Assembly (NCBI GenBank): GCA_015146655.1
Contig: VKHL01000095.1
Location: 1-64,000 of the forward strand
Reading direction: 5' to 3'
DNA from: Ochromonas danica
Taxonomy: Eukaryota; Sar; Chrysophyceae; Chromulinales; Chromulinaceae
Length of the DNA: 64,000 nucleotides
This document shows, piece by piece, positions 10,483 through 22,254 of the stretch. Position 1 is the stretch's first letter, and each line of letters opens with the position of its first letter. The notes below the pieces were generated by a model that made no database searches, was not told the origin of the DNA, and saw only the letters and a list, made by a program, of their open reading frames with translations. The position numbers and the translations under genes are program-made.

Positions 10483-11953
10483 TCATAATCGAACCTTTCC
10501 ACATTTATCTGAGCGGTGCAACCTGTCAATAAGAAGCTGATGCAAAGCAGTACTTTCATGTTTTGCCAAGATCTTCAAGACATCTGGGTGATTCGTCAGA
10601 ATTTTCCAGTTCTCGCCAGCACTTTTCTGTAAATTTTGGTGATATGACTGAGATGAGTACTGATCAAGCACTGAAATATCTGCTGTTAAAGAATGAAAAC
10701 AATGCTCAGTCCTGAATATCTTCACCTTTTTAAAACAGGAAATACTAACCTTGCAAGACTTGGACCCACGCTGGTTCCTTGATGTCTTGAGTGACGTTTA
10801 GTCTTTTAGGGGGTTGGTTTGCCTGCGATGAACTTTGAGGTTCACTTTCTGGAAGATTATGGTCGTGCGAAGGAGCACCATCTGGTACAAAGGAGACTAC
10901 GGAGCTAAAAAACTGCTCTTGTGCGTGGCTTGGTGTATCAAGAGATGTTAACGGCAATCGGAGGTTTTGTAGGAGTGGTTGCCATCCCATGGTGGTTATA
11001 AGTCCACTCAAATGATTTGCTGCCGTAGCCTTCAAGATACCCGCTTGTTTCCAAGTTCGACCTTGTGCGTGTTCATAGAGATGCAGAAGACTGTGAATCT
11101 CAGAGGCTTTCAAATTCTTGTAGATGCTATTTGGGGAATAGCCCGACTTTTGCAAACGGTCATAAATTTCTTGGAGTTCATTCGCTCCCGCAAATCTGGA
11201 GTTTGTAGCTTTCTTGATTCTACTGTTAGGCATTATTGCAATTTCTGCCTGCTGGGGATCCAATGGAGAAGGACCTTTGCACTCATTGCTTTCACGGTTC
11301 TCGTCAGAACTCATCGAGTTGTTTTCGTGCATAGATAGAGATGGGACTGTTGGGATATTGGAATCTGCTGCTACTGATGCGTGCTTTGAAGCTGTGGAGG
11401 GTATCGTGTCTTTCGATTTTTGTGGTTGCATTAACATTTCGTACTTCAAATGCCAAGCCAGCTGCTTCGCCAGATCGACGCCTGCGACGTCATGGGGTAC
11501 CGAGTATCCAAAGATATTCAACGCAGCCTTTATCTCTGCCTGACTCAACATCTTCAGTATATGCTTGTAAGAGAACGATGCTAGCTTCTTCAGTTTGGCG
11601 ATGGTGCTATTTTTGCAGCGAGAATGTCTTGACAATGAGCGATCAGCGGCAGTCAACTTGGAGGGTTTGCCATTTCCAGGTTGTAGTTCTTCAGGGATGA
11701 TTTCTTCAATTACTGGAAGGTCCACAGCTTTGTTTCCTTCCGTGCTTGCATCCATCTTCTGCTCGAAATCGCTTCTGTGAACTATAGTTTCCACGAAAGG
11801 CAGTCCCTGACCTTCCTCGTTGGTAGTGCCTTTCCAATTGGTAGTCCCTTCCTCATTAACAGTCCCTTCCCCATTGACAGTCCCTTGCCCATTGGCAGTC
11901 CCTTCCCCATTGACAGTCCCTTCCTCATTGCTGGTCATGACTTTGGCTTCCAT
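10483..11953 (-). CDS. Hypothetical protein with SAP-like segment and N-terminal repeats
   Basis: Two exons (11953-10750 and 10682-10483) join in phase for 467 residues. The N-terminus has six tandem hexapeptides of the EGTVNG/EGTTNE type. A helical region near residues 130-180 (SQAEIKAALNIFGYSV ... DLAKQLAWHL) is compatible with a SAP-like nucleic-acid-binding fold, a weak inference. A second helical region (ANELQEIYDRLQKSGYSPN) and a basic segment follow. The C-terminal exon is helical (WKILTNHPDVLKILAKHEST). I do not recognise the family. The motif CGTTTTCCGCC lies about 50 bp upstream of the start, on the opposite strand. Confidence 0.65.
11823..11930 (-). repeat. 18-bp coding tandem repeat
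   Basis: Six tandem 18-bp units near the start of the SAP-like protein gene encode hexapeptides of the form EGT(V/T/A)N(G/E/W). The units differ by one to a few bases, so the array is older or less homogenised than the 45-bp array in the PHD gene. Confidence 0.9.
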
Positions 11954-12004
11954 TCTGCGGTGCAGCTCAGCAGATCGACTCCAACTGGAAACTGAAAATG
12001 GATA

Positions 12005-12015
12005 CGTTTTCCGCC
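12005..12015. promoter_or_regulatory. CGTTTTCCGCC motif upstream of the SAP-like gene
   Basis: The 11-mer CGTTTTCCGCC, followed by a similar CGTTTTGATTCGCC, lies about 50 bp upstream of the minus-strand start at 11953. The same 11-mer occurs at 50521-50531, 67 bp upstream of another start. It resembles an E2F/DP-type site (TTTSSCGC), which is an inference from sequence only. Confidence 0.35.
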
Positions 12016-12173
12016 GTTTTGATTCGCCAAAACTGAAAACGAAGAGAATGGGTTGACTGAGAGAAGAAAGAAGGGACTATTAATATACAACTGCCACGCA
12101 GCAGATAGTGTGTGGTGGGTAGAAAGTAGTGTATGGGTAGTGGTTGAGACAGGTCTAGACTATAGACTAGGTG

Positions 12174-13827
12174 CTAATATTGAGCGCTACTATTGTCTTC
12201 TTCGGATGTTCCCTCCTGGCCATAGACCATGCCATGGAACTTGCCCGTCTCTCGAATCTGTTGATCGTCCTGCGCGATATTGTTCAAATGTCCGATAAAG
12301 ATGGCGGCATCTGCATCTCTGTGGCTTTGAAGATCCATGCTGGGACTGGGTACTTGGTTCATCTCGTGCGAGAAGTCCTTTGTGTTCACCGGAGACTTCT
12401 TGCTGTGCCCCAATAGGTCCGGCGCAGAGGCGCTGCCAATTGTCTTCGCTCCCCGTGCGTGCCCCAGAACAGCGCTTGAGTAGAGGTTCTTCTTGATCGC
12501 AGCGAACAGCTTCTGCTGCTCAGCGGCTTGCTTGTTCTCCAAGACAGCCTGGACGTTGCGGTTCCTTTGCAGAAGTCGCTTGGTGTCGAGCTCTCGCTGT
12601 TTAATGTGCTCCTTCCTTCGACATTCAATGCGCTTTAGGAGAGCTTGTAGTTCCACTTGCTGTTGTTGCCTAAATTTGGCTTCTCTTCGCGCAAAGGCAA
12701 CTGCTTGCATTTGCTCCATTTCTCGTTTTTCTTTTTCTTCGTTGCGGTCAGACAATTGCTTCAACTTCTGCGCCATTACGTAGTTCTTGTTTCTGGCGTT
12801 AATGTGCTGCTTCCGTCGCTGATCCAAGAGCTCTTTAGACCATTTAGGCGGTTTGGAAGCCAGCTCTGCTCGAAGTCTCTTTTGGAACTCAAGCAGGACG
12901 ATGGCGTGCCGCTCTGTCATCTGCTGGATGTAGACCTGCGCCATCTGATCGTATTCCTCCAGATACTTGTCCCACGCTCGATTGAATTCTTGGAACTGCA
13001 TATTGTGAGCGAGTTGAACGTCTTGTCGCTCGCTGATGTGTCGGGCTTGGATGACTTTCTGCTGCCGGCGCTCTTCTTGTTTCCGCAGCACCTGCAGCTG
13101 TTTGTGCGCTCTGGACGCCTCGAGGTAGTTCCCGCTCTCTTCACACTGAATGCGGTACTCCTCCAATATCCGCAAAAACTCCAAGACTTTCGGGTCAGCG
13201 CCTTCTATGAAGACTTGGCGAGACTTCTCGTGGCGCCGCATCACGTCGACGATCTCTTGGAAGGTGACCAGTCCTCCGTGCTCGTCCGCGACTTTGGCGG
13301 CCTCATCAGTAATGTGAGCGATATCCTCTGGACGTGCAGTACAGCCTCAGATTAGAACCAACAACGGAGAAGAAAGACAACAGATGCTGCTGCTATCTAT
13401 CTCTGCTCACCTTCTTTCCTGCCCAGCTTGAAGAGCATGCTCGAGACCTGGTTGATGTGGATCTTTCCTTCCCTCTCGATATCGAAGCTGTCAAATATCG
13501 TGCGAATGACACTGTCCAACAACAACAAGAGTCAAACAAAGTGTTAACAGAGCAAAACACAAAGTGTGTAAACTAAACTTCATGTAATACATATATCACA
13601 TGTTTACATACATTACACATATCACATGTATTGCATATATCACATGTATTATACCAGGTATAACATATGTCATATTATCTAGCATTTATTAGCTTTATAG
13701 TAGACTTGACCACATCATAACTGGACTGGACTAGTCTAGACTGGTCTAGAGTAGAGTAGTCTATGTATATGTTATGTTTGTTGTTGTTATCTGACCTGAT
13801 TTCTTCATCTCCAAAATTCTCTATCAT
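12174..13827 (-). CDS. EF-hand and long coiled-coil protein
   Basis: Three exons (13827-13796, 13511-13411, 13327-12174) join in phase for 428 residues. The first third has a degenerate EF-hand pair (DSFDIEREGKIHINQV and ADEHGGLVTFQEIVDV). The rest is almost continuous charged coiled coil (for example LEEYRIQCEESGNYLEA and the QQKVIQARH region), ending in a loose tail. The pattern fits axoneme- or basal-body-associated proteins, but I cannot name an orthologue. The start is uncertain: the ATG at 13827 is the first in its frame after an upstream TGA, and an extra 5' exon is possible. It lies head to head with the TerD/WD40 gene. Confidence 0.75.
13577..13655. repeat. AT-rich tandem repeat within an intron
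   Basis: Three to four imperfect copies of ATATCACATGTATT-type sequence lie in the first intron of the EF-hand/coiled-coil gene. The region is far more AT-rich than its surroundings. Confidence 0.7.
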
Positions 13828-14133
13828 TTCTTCGGGAGATGTGGGAGCAATACGATCGAATGAGTTGTCTCTCTGATTAAGGGTATAGCCGCATGAAGTA
13901 GTCACAGCTATTGATTCACAACTAGCTATTCCCTGGTATTGATTAGTTGTCGTTGATCGACAAGGCGGCAGACGGTTTCACTTCTCCCAGAACTCCAGAT
14001 ATCTAGAGTTCTGGAAACTCCATTGCAGTAACCGCTCTCTGTCTCGTCTTGTTTAATGTTGGGATCCCGTATGGTTCGTATTGATTAATGAGACTTTGCA
14101 CTATGATCTAATGCCTATAGAATACTTTCTACA
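13828..14133. other. Divergent intergenic region
   Basis: The 306-bp gap between the coiled-coil gene and the TerD/WD40 gene may contain an unrecognised 5' exon of the former. A short palindromic stretch (CCAGATATCTAGAGTTCTGG) lies near 13994-14013. No other feature is seen. Confidence 0.4.
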
Positions 14134-17100
14134 ATGCTAAGCAGTCACAATACGGTAGATATTCCTTCTCTTGAGCCCAACGGAACCTTCGACTTCCACC
14201 CCGAGACCGAAGGCGTGCGCGTCACTGTTTCCTGGACGAGCAAGCAGCAGGGCATTGTCTGCGACCTCGATCTTAACGCCTTCTTCTATGACGAACGAGT
14301 AGGCCCTTGCTTGCCTCTTTCCCTTCTTCTCTCTCACTCTGTGTGCTGTTGGACAGGCTCGTTTCTACGACAAAGTCGACGTGACCAACAAGCGCTCGAT
14401 TGACCAGAGCTGCTCACTCTTCAAGGATGAAGAGTACCACCACCATTCCCTCATGAAGATTGACTTCGATCTGGTCAATCCCGAGACCTCGGCCATTGTG
14501 CTCTTTCTGGATGGCGGGCCCAGAAACTTCCAATTCCTGCAGACTGTGGCGCTGGAGTGCAGCCGAGTGTATGCTGAGCGCACTTTGAACAGTTTCCTGC
14601 CCAAGGAAGAGGAGGGGAGCAAGACTGGACCGCTCTTTCAACTCTCGGGTCGGACCCGCAAGAGCTACCAGGGCCTGGCGCTTTGCGTCTTCTACAAGGC
14701 CGTGGACTGGGAAGGGCTTGCTGCGCGGCCGCTTTGGGTGGTCAAGAGCCTTCTTGAGCCTCTCTATGTCTCCTCTATCCGAGACAAGCAGGAGCGCTGC
14801 ACACAGTTGGTAATCGCACAGGTGCCTGCGCTGGAGAAGTTCCGGCCGCGCCTGTTCTCGTCCATCCGCGAAATCTGCGCCGCCCTCTCCTCCCACTCGC
14901 TTCCCAAGCTAAAAAAGAAATTCCAGCGCACGGAAGAGGGGTTGCAGCTGGGTCAGTTCACTGAGGTGATCTTCAAGCAGCTATTCGAGAGCCACCCGCG
15001 CATCGCCGAGGACAGCGAGGCTCCGCATGCCGTGGCGATGCTGCAGGAGATGTTTCACCAAATCGATTACAATGGAGATGGCAGCACCGACTGGGATGAA
15101 TTCACGACTTTCTGTGTACAAACTGGGCTGACGAATGTCAAGAGTCGATCTCAGCAACAAGTCGCGGCTGCGGCTGCGGATCAACCTTTCAGTTTGGACG
15201 AATACGTCATCGAATACGGCGAAGAAATTCTCCACCGCGACCACATTCTCTCAGCCTATCGTTTTGTGAGTCAAATGCGTTATGTTGGCGAGACGCACAA
15301 GCTGTTGGTCATTCCCGAGGACTCTGACCACGTCCTGCTTCTCAACGAGAAGTTCCATCTGCACGCCCAGCTATACCCCTCCAAGATCCAAGTGATTGGC
15401 TCCCTCACCAGCAAGATCGATGGTGTAGATGAAAAAGATAAGAAGAAAAAGAAGAAAAGGTCTCCTGACGGCTCTTCCCACGCCTCCTCCTCCTCCGCGG
15501 CGTCGCGAGTGATGATCTACGACTGCATCTATCTCTCAGGCCGTGACATGTACGCTTTCTCGGCCTCTGACCACTCGATCACAATCTGCCGCGAGCTGTC
15601 TTCAGTGAATAGTCTCAAAGTGAACTTCCTGCAGCACAACCGCTTCTACCACAACCTGCTGCACTTGAAACTCTGCTGGTCTGCCAAACACGATTTGCTC
15701 TGCTCCACTGCCAGTGATCGCGTGATTTACGGCTGGAACATTGATACTGCGCAGATCATCTTTCAGATCACCAGACATAGTGACATCATCACAGACTTCG
15801 TGGCAGTAGATCCGCTGGATCTCTTCCTCACGTGCTCGATGGACAAGCGCATTGTGCTCTGGTCGGCAACGAGTCGCCGTGTAAAGGGTGTTTTACTAGG
15901 CCACCACCGTGGCGTGCGCTCTCTCTCGGTCTTCGAAAACACGCTCTTGTCTGCAGGTTTCGAGTGCGAGGCGAAGGTCTGGGATTTGGTCTCGAAGGAC
16001 TGTGTCGCTGTGCTAAAAGGTCATCGCCACCCTATCGTGGCTGCCAAGCTCATGTGCGAGCGAGCACAATCTGAAAAGGAGCATCGCGCCATCACTGTGG
16101 ACGAGTCAGGCGAGTTTCGTCTCTGGAACATCTACGTGCGCGAGCGAGCAAGCGACCCTGTCCCCGTGCCTACCATCCAGATCTTTGAGATGCAGAATGG
16201 AGAGCCTCCCTTGAATCAATTCCGCTTCCTCGCACTGCCTTATCATCCTCGCCTCTCCACTTCGTACTATTCTAACCTTATTGCCTGCTCGACAAAGTTG
16301 CTTCACTTTCTTCCCGAGAAGAATACCAAAGAGTTCGTTCCGTGCACAGCTCTGGTTTGCCACGATGCGGGCGCCACTGTGTTAGCTGCAGTGGGGAAGA
16401 GCATTTTGAGCTATGACCTCGCAGTGGGCGAAGTGGACCAGGCCTTTCCCGCCCTCTCCATGCAGGACATATTCTCTATCTGCATGGATGGAGAGCGAGG
16501 CAGGAGAATGTTCCTGGGAAATGGTGCGGGAGAAGTCTTGCTGGTGAACTCGATCAGTGGGTTTGTTATTGATCGCCTACACGGGCACACAAAAGAAGTC
16601 ACCTGCTTGGTGCAGCGTCCTCCTCAACCTTCGACTCGCACGGCGCTCTTTTCATGTGGAATGGATGGCCACCTTCGCGTCTACGAAGAGGCGGGAGGCA
16701 AGCTACACTTACAGAACTCGCTCGATAACGTTCTGGGCGAAGGGGTTGGGTTAACTTCATTGAAACTGCTTCCAGCGGCGGGTCTTCTCATGTTGCTTTC
16801 AGCGGGAAAGACGTGGGCACTGCTCAACGACAACACCCTTAAGAAGCTCCTTATTGTGCATGAAAGCGAAGTCGTCACTGCGGCAGAGGTCATTGGCAAA
16901 TCTCCATACAATAGTCATGCGGGAAGCCAGCCAGGAACTAGTCGCTCTTACACTTCTTCGCAGCAGCATTCTCAGCAGCAACCCGTGTTATCTCTGAGAG
17001 AGAACCTGGTCACTCTGGCCGTGGCTACTGGACGCAGCGTGGCTCTCTATGTGATTGACCTCTTGGATCTGTCGCGCGGGGTGCGCATATTCGATCTGGT

Positions 17101-20100
17101 CACTGACCAACCCCTCTACATCACTTCCTTGCTGTCCATAAAATGCGGAGATCTTCAGCAGGCTGTTAACTACTCTTCCTTGCGCACTGGTGGTGAATAC
17201 TCGCTGGGTGGGGGGGAGCAGCTTGTCGCCGCCACAGATGATGGCAAGCTTTTGGTTTGGGAGATGGACCAAGTCAACATGGAGGGTGAGGAGAAGTTCC
17301 GAGCGCATTTTGCTCATCAAAGTTCGTCGCGGAAGAAGCACAGGGGGCGGAGTAAAGACAAAGCGACTCCCCATCAGCCTCCATCAGCCGCAGCGAGAGG
17401 TCTGCCCAATATTTTCACTCGCAACAACAGCAGCAATAACTACAACAGCAGCAACAACAATGGAAACCTCTTTCTCACGGGTGTGGATCCTTCTGGCTCT
17501 GATAGTTATCACGTCAACCTCAGCAATGGCCAAGCTCCTTCTGTTAATAGTGGGCAAACGCCTTGGTTAGAAGGCACTGCCAAAGAGCTCTTTCCTCTGG
17601 CTCATCTTCCCCGGCAGTCAGCCTCGTCTACCTCTGCTGCTTCTTCTTCAACGTCCGGTTCTCCAGATGAACGGCGGCGGTCCATTCTGCGCCGCCTGCC
17701 CCCAGTGCCTCTCGGTAACACAGTGAATGCAACGAGATCTTGGGTAGCACATGCAGAGGCCATTGCTTTCCTGGCCTTGCTTCCCTCTCGCGGATGTTTC
17801 TTGTCAGCAGCACACGATGGCTTCTTGCGCCTCTGGAATCTGGACGCGGACTGTTTAGGTGAGATGGCTCTGCCCAATCTTACGGAGACTATGAAGCAAC
17901 AGGCTGCTAGCTCTGATCCCTCGCAATTAGGAGGTATTAGTAATAGTAGCAGTGGTGGTGGCAGTGGTGGAGGAGGAGCAAAGAGATGGCGCTTCCTCCT
18001 GGAGAGGCTTCCTGTCTCTCAGAGTCAGATCGACTTGGCCAACAAGATCGTGCGATCGCTCAAACAACATTCATCTGTGCCTACAAATCAACCGCTAAGC
18101 TCCGATCGATCGCGTCATTTCATTCCATTTGGATTCAAAGGTTTCCGCGAGGATCATTCCTCGGAGCAGCACGGCGAGGAGCACGAGAAGGAACATTTGC
18201 GTCGTGCGGCTCTGAAGAGTCTCGTGGAGCCCATCAAATTCTCAGAGGAACCTCCTCCAAATCGCTTGCCCACGAAAGAGGAGAAAGATCTCATTCGCCT
18301 TGCCTTCGGCATTAACAGCCACAAGCCCGCCTCGCCATCCGCGCTCTATACCCCTTCGTCTTCGGCGGTCATCGCAGAAGGAAGCAGCGTGATTGGCACG
18401 GACTCCAACGCTCCTGGAGCTTTGATTGCTGGAGGGGCTCTGGAGAACAGCATAACTTTGACAGAGAAGACGATAGGAACCGCATTGAAAACACTAAAGC
18501 GCAGTAACTCTCCTCTCCGACCTCCGGGAGGTGCGGGGGTAGAAGAAGAACACTCCCTGCGCTCCAGTCTGCTCTTCAACGGCGACTCCACTGTCTGTCT
18601 CTCTGCCTTTGGCGTCCCTTCCCTCTGGTATGTCCCTGGCGAGAGGGATATCTTCGGCAAAGCTGTGGGTATAGGCAGTCGACGAGATGATCGCGTGGAG
18701 GTGCCGCAGGTACCAGTACCGCCAGCCTTCTCTGAGGCATCGATCGCCGCTTTGCATCGGGAGGGAGCGATCGACGTCGAAGGGCATCGCATTTTGCGTT
18801 CCATCGCCGCGAAGTCTGACCGCGTGCAGGTTTACGAGCGCTCGCAGCCCACTTTGCTCCTCCGCAACGTTTCTATGTCCACTTCGGCCTCCTTGCCAGC
18901 TCTCGATAGCGTTCGAAAGACTGAGATCGCCTTTGGATCGCAAAAGGTAACATCTGCTTTGAATCCCGCATTCCCTCCCCCACAAACTATTTACATGCAA
19001 TAACCTGTTTTCCTTTCCCAACAACCTCGACCTGGGCAGGACATGTACAAGAACGCAGAGAAGCTTCTCAAGGAGAAAGAAAAGAGTCACACTATGGCCA
19101 AGTCTATCATCCGCAATGCTGTGGCCACCGCGCGCGTGGAAACCAATGTGCGCCGCATTCGCTCCATGATTCATCTGATCCAGCCACCCACCCACGACGA
19201 GGTCATTCTTCCTAAGACGTCTCATAGTGGCGTGGAAGGTGCCGGGGGAGCGGAAGAAGAAGGCGGGCACACGGAGGAGTCGCGCATGCAGCTTCGACTG
19301 CTTCGGTCTGCCGCGGCGGTGCCGCAGGAGGCTTTGATGCGACAACGTCCATTGGATCGATACTCCATTGACCGTTGGTTGTCGAGAGTGAGCCAAGCAA
19401 TGGATTTGACGCAAGAAGGTTCTGGACAAATAGGCAGTGCCTCAAACAGCACCAAGAAGAAGAAGAAGAAAGAGGTGGTCTCTCAGGCCGCGCTACAGTC
19501 CCTTGAGAAGAAACTTTACTTCGCGATCAGAGGAGAGTTCCGTGCTCGCATGGCCGTGATGATCAAACGAAAGCAGGCCATGCAGCAGCGCTCTGGCACA
19601 GCCTCTACAACCGCTTCCGCTGCGGGCACTGCAATGGACAATCCAAATGCTTCTGGTCCAGGAGAACCTCTGTCACGAGCGTCACTCAGTCTTGACATGT
19701 CCACCACATTTCAAGAACTAGCCCGAGTGGACAGTGATGATCTTGGAGACGAACCTTTTGAAGCCGTCGAGTTGCCCGCGCGGCCTTCTTCGCCTGCTCC
19801 CATGTCTCCTGGCAGCCCAGGCAACCCTCCCGCTACCTCCAGCTCCTTTGCTGCCGCCGAGCAATCCGCTGCTGGCGGCGACCCCCCTCAGACTGCTGCC
19901 CCACCCTCCACAGCCTCCTCTGCGAAGAAGACAGTGACTCTGACGACACGCATGCTGCTGCCCTATTACAAGCTTGAAAACGTAACACAATTCATGGACA
20001 TCTTTGCCAAAGTGGACGAAAACTTCTCGGGAGATCTCGACGTGAATGAGTGGATCCATCTCTTCACCTCTTTGAACGAGACTGTGTCTGTGCAAGAAGC

Positions 20101-20551
20101 GCGTATGATCTTTATGAAAATCGACAAGGACGCGGATGGATATCTAACGATGCGTGAGCTCATCCCGGTGGTCTTCAATAAAGCCTCTCGCGACCAACAG
20201 CGTCTCATCATTGCCTTCACGGAGATGGAGTTGACCAAGAAAATCGTCACTGAAACAGTACCGCGCGTGACCGCCGCGGAGCTCGACATGCTCTTTGAGG
20301 CCTATGATGTGGATAACCTTGGCTTCGTGGACGTGGCCTTTATCAAGGACCGCGTGCGAGGCTTAGGCCTGACCGAGCAGCAGCTGTACTTCTTCTTCGA
20401 GCTCACGGCGGAGATGGCTGACGACGATATGGTCAACGTGACGGAGTTTAAGCGTCTCTTCAAGCCATTCTCAGCTACCCATGGTAGCCACTCTCGTCTC
20501 GCTACTCCAAACGGTCCCACTAGAAGAAGCTTCTCCAAGAATGACTCTTAA
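14134..20551 (+). CDS. TerD-like / EF-hand / WD40 repeat protein, WDR49-EFCAB8-like
   Basis: Three exons (14134-14298, 14357-18946, 19040-20551; all phase 0) give 2,088 residues. Residues 20-140 resemble a TerD domain (GVRVTVSWTSK, CDLDLNAFFYDE, ARFYDKVDV). An EF-hand loop follows (DYNGDGSTDWDE, near residue 300). Then come many WD40 blades, for example WSAKHDLLCSTASDRVIYGW, VDPLDLFLTCSMDKRIVLW and LLPSRGCFLSAAHDGFLRLW. A long disordered linker leads to C-terminal EF-hands (DENFSGDLDVNE, DKDADGYLTMRE, and a degenerate DVDNLGFVDVAF). EF-hand followed by WD40 repeats is the layout of the metazoan WDR49/WDR64/EFCAB8 cilium-linked group; the TerD-like head is unusual. Low-complexity Ser, Gly and Asn runs occur in the linker. 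Confidence 0.88.
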
Positions 20552-20696
20552 CCGTAGAGAGATAGGAAACCCCCAAAGTGGTGAAAATAGTGTTTTGTGG
20601 ACTGGTTGGTGCATCGAAGGAAATGTGTGTTATTTCGACTGTTTGTTTGTCAGCCTTCTTTCGCAATTGTTTATGTGGTCCATAATAGAGTTCTCT

Positions 20697-20786
20697 CTGT
20701 AACTAGTAATTACAGTAGCTGCAGTAGTCTAACTCAATGCTGTAACTAGTAATTAGCTGCAGTAGTCTAACTCAATGCTGTAACTA
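20697..20786. repeat. 38-43-bp tandem repeat downstream of the TerD/WD40 gene
   Basis: A 43-bp unit starting CTGTAACTAGTAATTA is followed by a 38-bp unit that lacks a small internal piece, then by a partial third unit. It lies between two genes on the same strand, 145 bp past a stop codon. Confidence 0.85.
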
Positions 20787-20905
20787 CATTAGACTAGATC
20801 CACTGTAGTGATTTAGTCGATATCAGAGGGCTCAGCCCAACAAACGCGTTTATTTTCCAATCGAGCAGTGCTGCTGTAATCTGTCTGCCAACATTCCGCG
20901 ATTTG

Positions 20906-22254
20906 ATGATTTCGTGCATTCTCTCTTTCCTGCCCTTCCTTTCGCTCTTTCTCCTTTTCTCGCACTCGATCAATGCCTTTGTAATACCTAAATCTGACTT
21001 CTTGCTGGAGATCGATGGCAATAGCGTCTCAACAGCTCGCGGTCGTGTCTGTGCGCTCGAGCAGCAGCCTGGCGTGGAGGTTGGAGGACGCGCACGGTGT
21101 TGGAGTCGACGAGATGAGGACGAAGAAGAGGAGAGCCTACCCGAGGCGGTGTATGTACAAGTGGTGGTAGGGGCTACCTTCGTTTGCGGTCTGACGATTG
21201 ATGGCGCCGTCAACTGTCGCGGAGCAGCTGCAATCCCCAGCCAGCTGCAGGGATATTTCAAGCAGATCACCGCTGATTCGCGAGGACGTTTTCTTTGTGG
21301 TCTGAGAACCGATGGTTCAATCCTATGCTATGGTGAGACTCCCCCCGCGGTTCTTCTCTTATTTGCTGCTGTATATGTCACTCTCTATCGTCCTGTGATG
21401 CTGTGCAGGTTCTTCGAAGCTCTTGGCGAATGTTCCGACTGCCGGAGGTTTCGTACAGATCACTTGCTCCAGCGATCACTGCTGTGCCCTCACAGACAAA
21501 GGTACCTCCTGTTCCTTCCCTTTTGAAGTCTCCTGCTCATTGCCATTCCCTTGAAGAGCAGGCTATCCTGTTTGCTGGGGAGACTATGTGAGTCCTGTTA
21601 CGCAGCCGCCTACACTCACCTACCAGGTACCGACTTCGATGTGTCCTTGTCCTTTGTCCCTCTGTGGATTAACTCAACCGCTTTCTCCAGGAGTTTCTTG
21701 AGAGCAAGCGCAACTATGATTGGATAATTAAGCGTGAAAGCGAAGAAGAGGAGGAAGAGGATGTCGAAGAAGAGGAGCTTGACGAGGCTCAACGCGCCGA
21801 ACGCTTGAACAAGCAAGAGATTCAGCTGATGCAATTCCGCCAACTTAGCGCAGCTGATGCGATCACTTGTGGGATCACTCTCTTTGGGTCTCATCTACTA
21901 TGTTGGGGAGCAAAACATATCTTCCGTAAAGGCTTTCCGCGGCGGGTTATGGGGCCTTATCGCCAGGTGTCGGCGGGTATGCTGGGAGTGTGTGTCATCA
22001 CAGGGGATCATATTGATGAGCAAGAGGGAGATAGAAGTGACGAAGAAAGCTCTGCAAGAAGTGCTTCTGACCGATTGGTGTGCTGGGGCAATGTGAAGGA
22101 CATGGTGCGACCTGCGCAGTTCGACGGATGGGATCAGGTGTCCGTTGGCAGCACTGGAGCCTGCGCGGTCTCACTGGATTCAGACTTGGCGTGCTGGGGG
22201 CATACATTTCCAGATACCCTTTACTCCGACCTGTCAAATTTCGTTGTCGCTTAG
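20906..22254 (+). CDS. Secreted RCC1-like beta-propeller protein
   Basis: Four exons (20906-21332, 21409-21501, 21562-21626, 21691-22254) join in phase for 382 residues. A clear signal peptide covers residues 1-24 (MISCILSFLPFLSLFLLF). The mature part has repeated units of the form VxxGxxxxCGLxxDGxxxCxG (VVVGATFVCGLTIDGAVNC, ADSRGRFLCGLRTDGSILC, VSVGSTGACAVSLDSDLAC), typical of secreted RCC1/RLD-type propellers with extra cysteines. A Glu-rich spacer interrupts the middle. No exchange-factor activity should be assumed; such propellers usually bind proteins or glycans. The ATG at 20906 is the one that gives the signal peptide. Confidence 0.8.

Noticed and set aside
18494-19429. 311-codon minus-strand open frame spanning the junction of the TerD/WD40 gene exons
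   Set aside because: It crosses a well-supported intron of the opposite strand and has the Arg/His/Leu-rich look of an antisense shadow.
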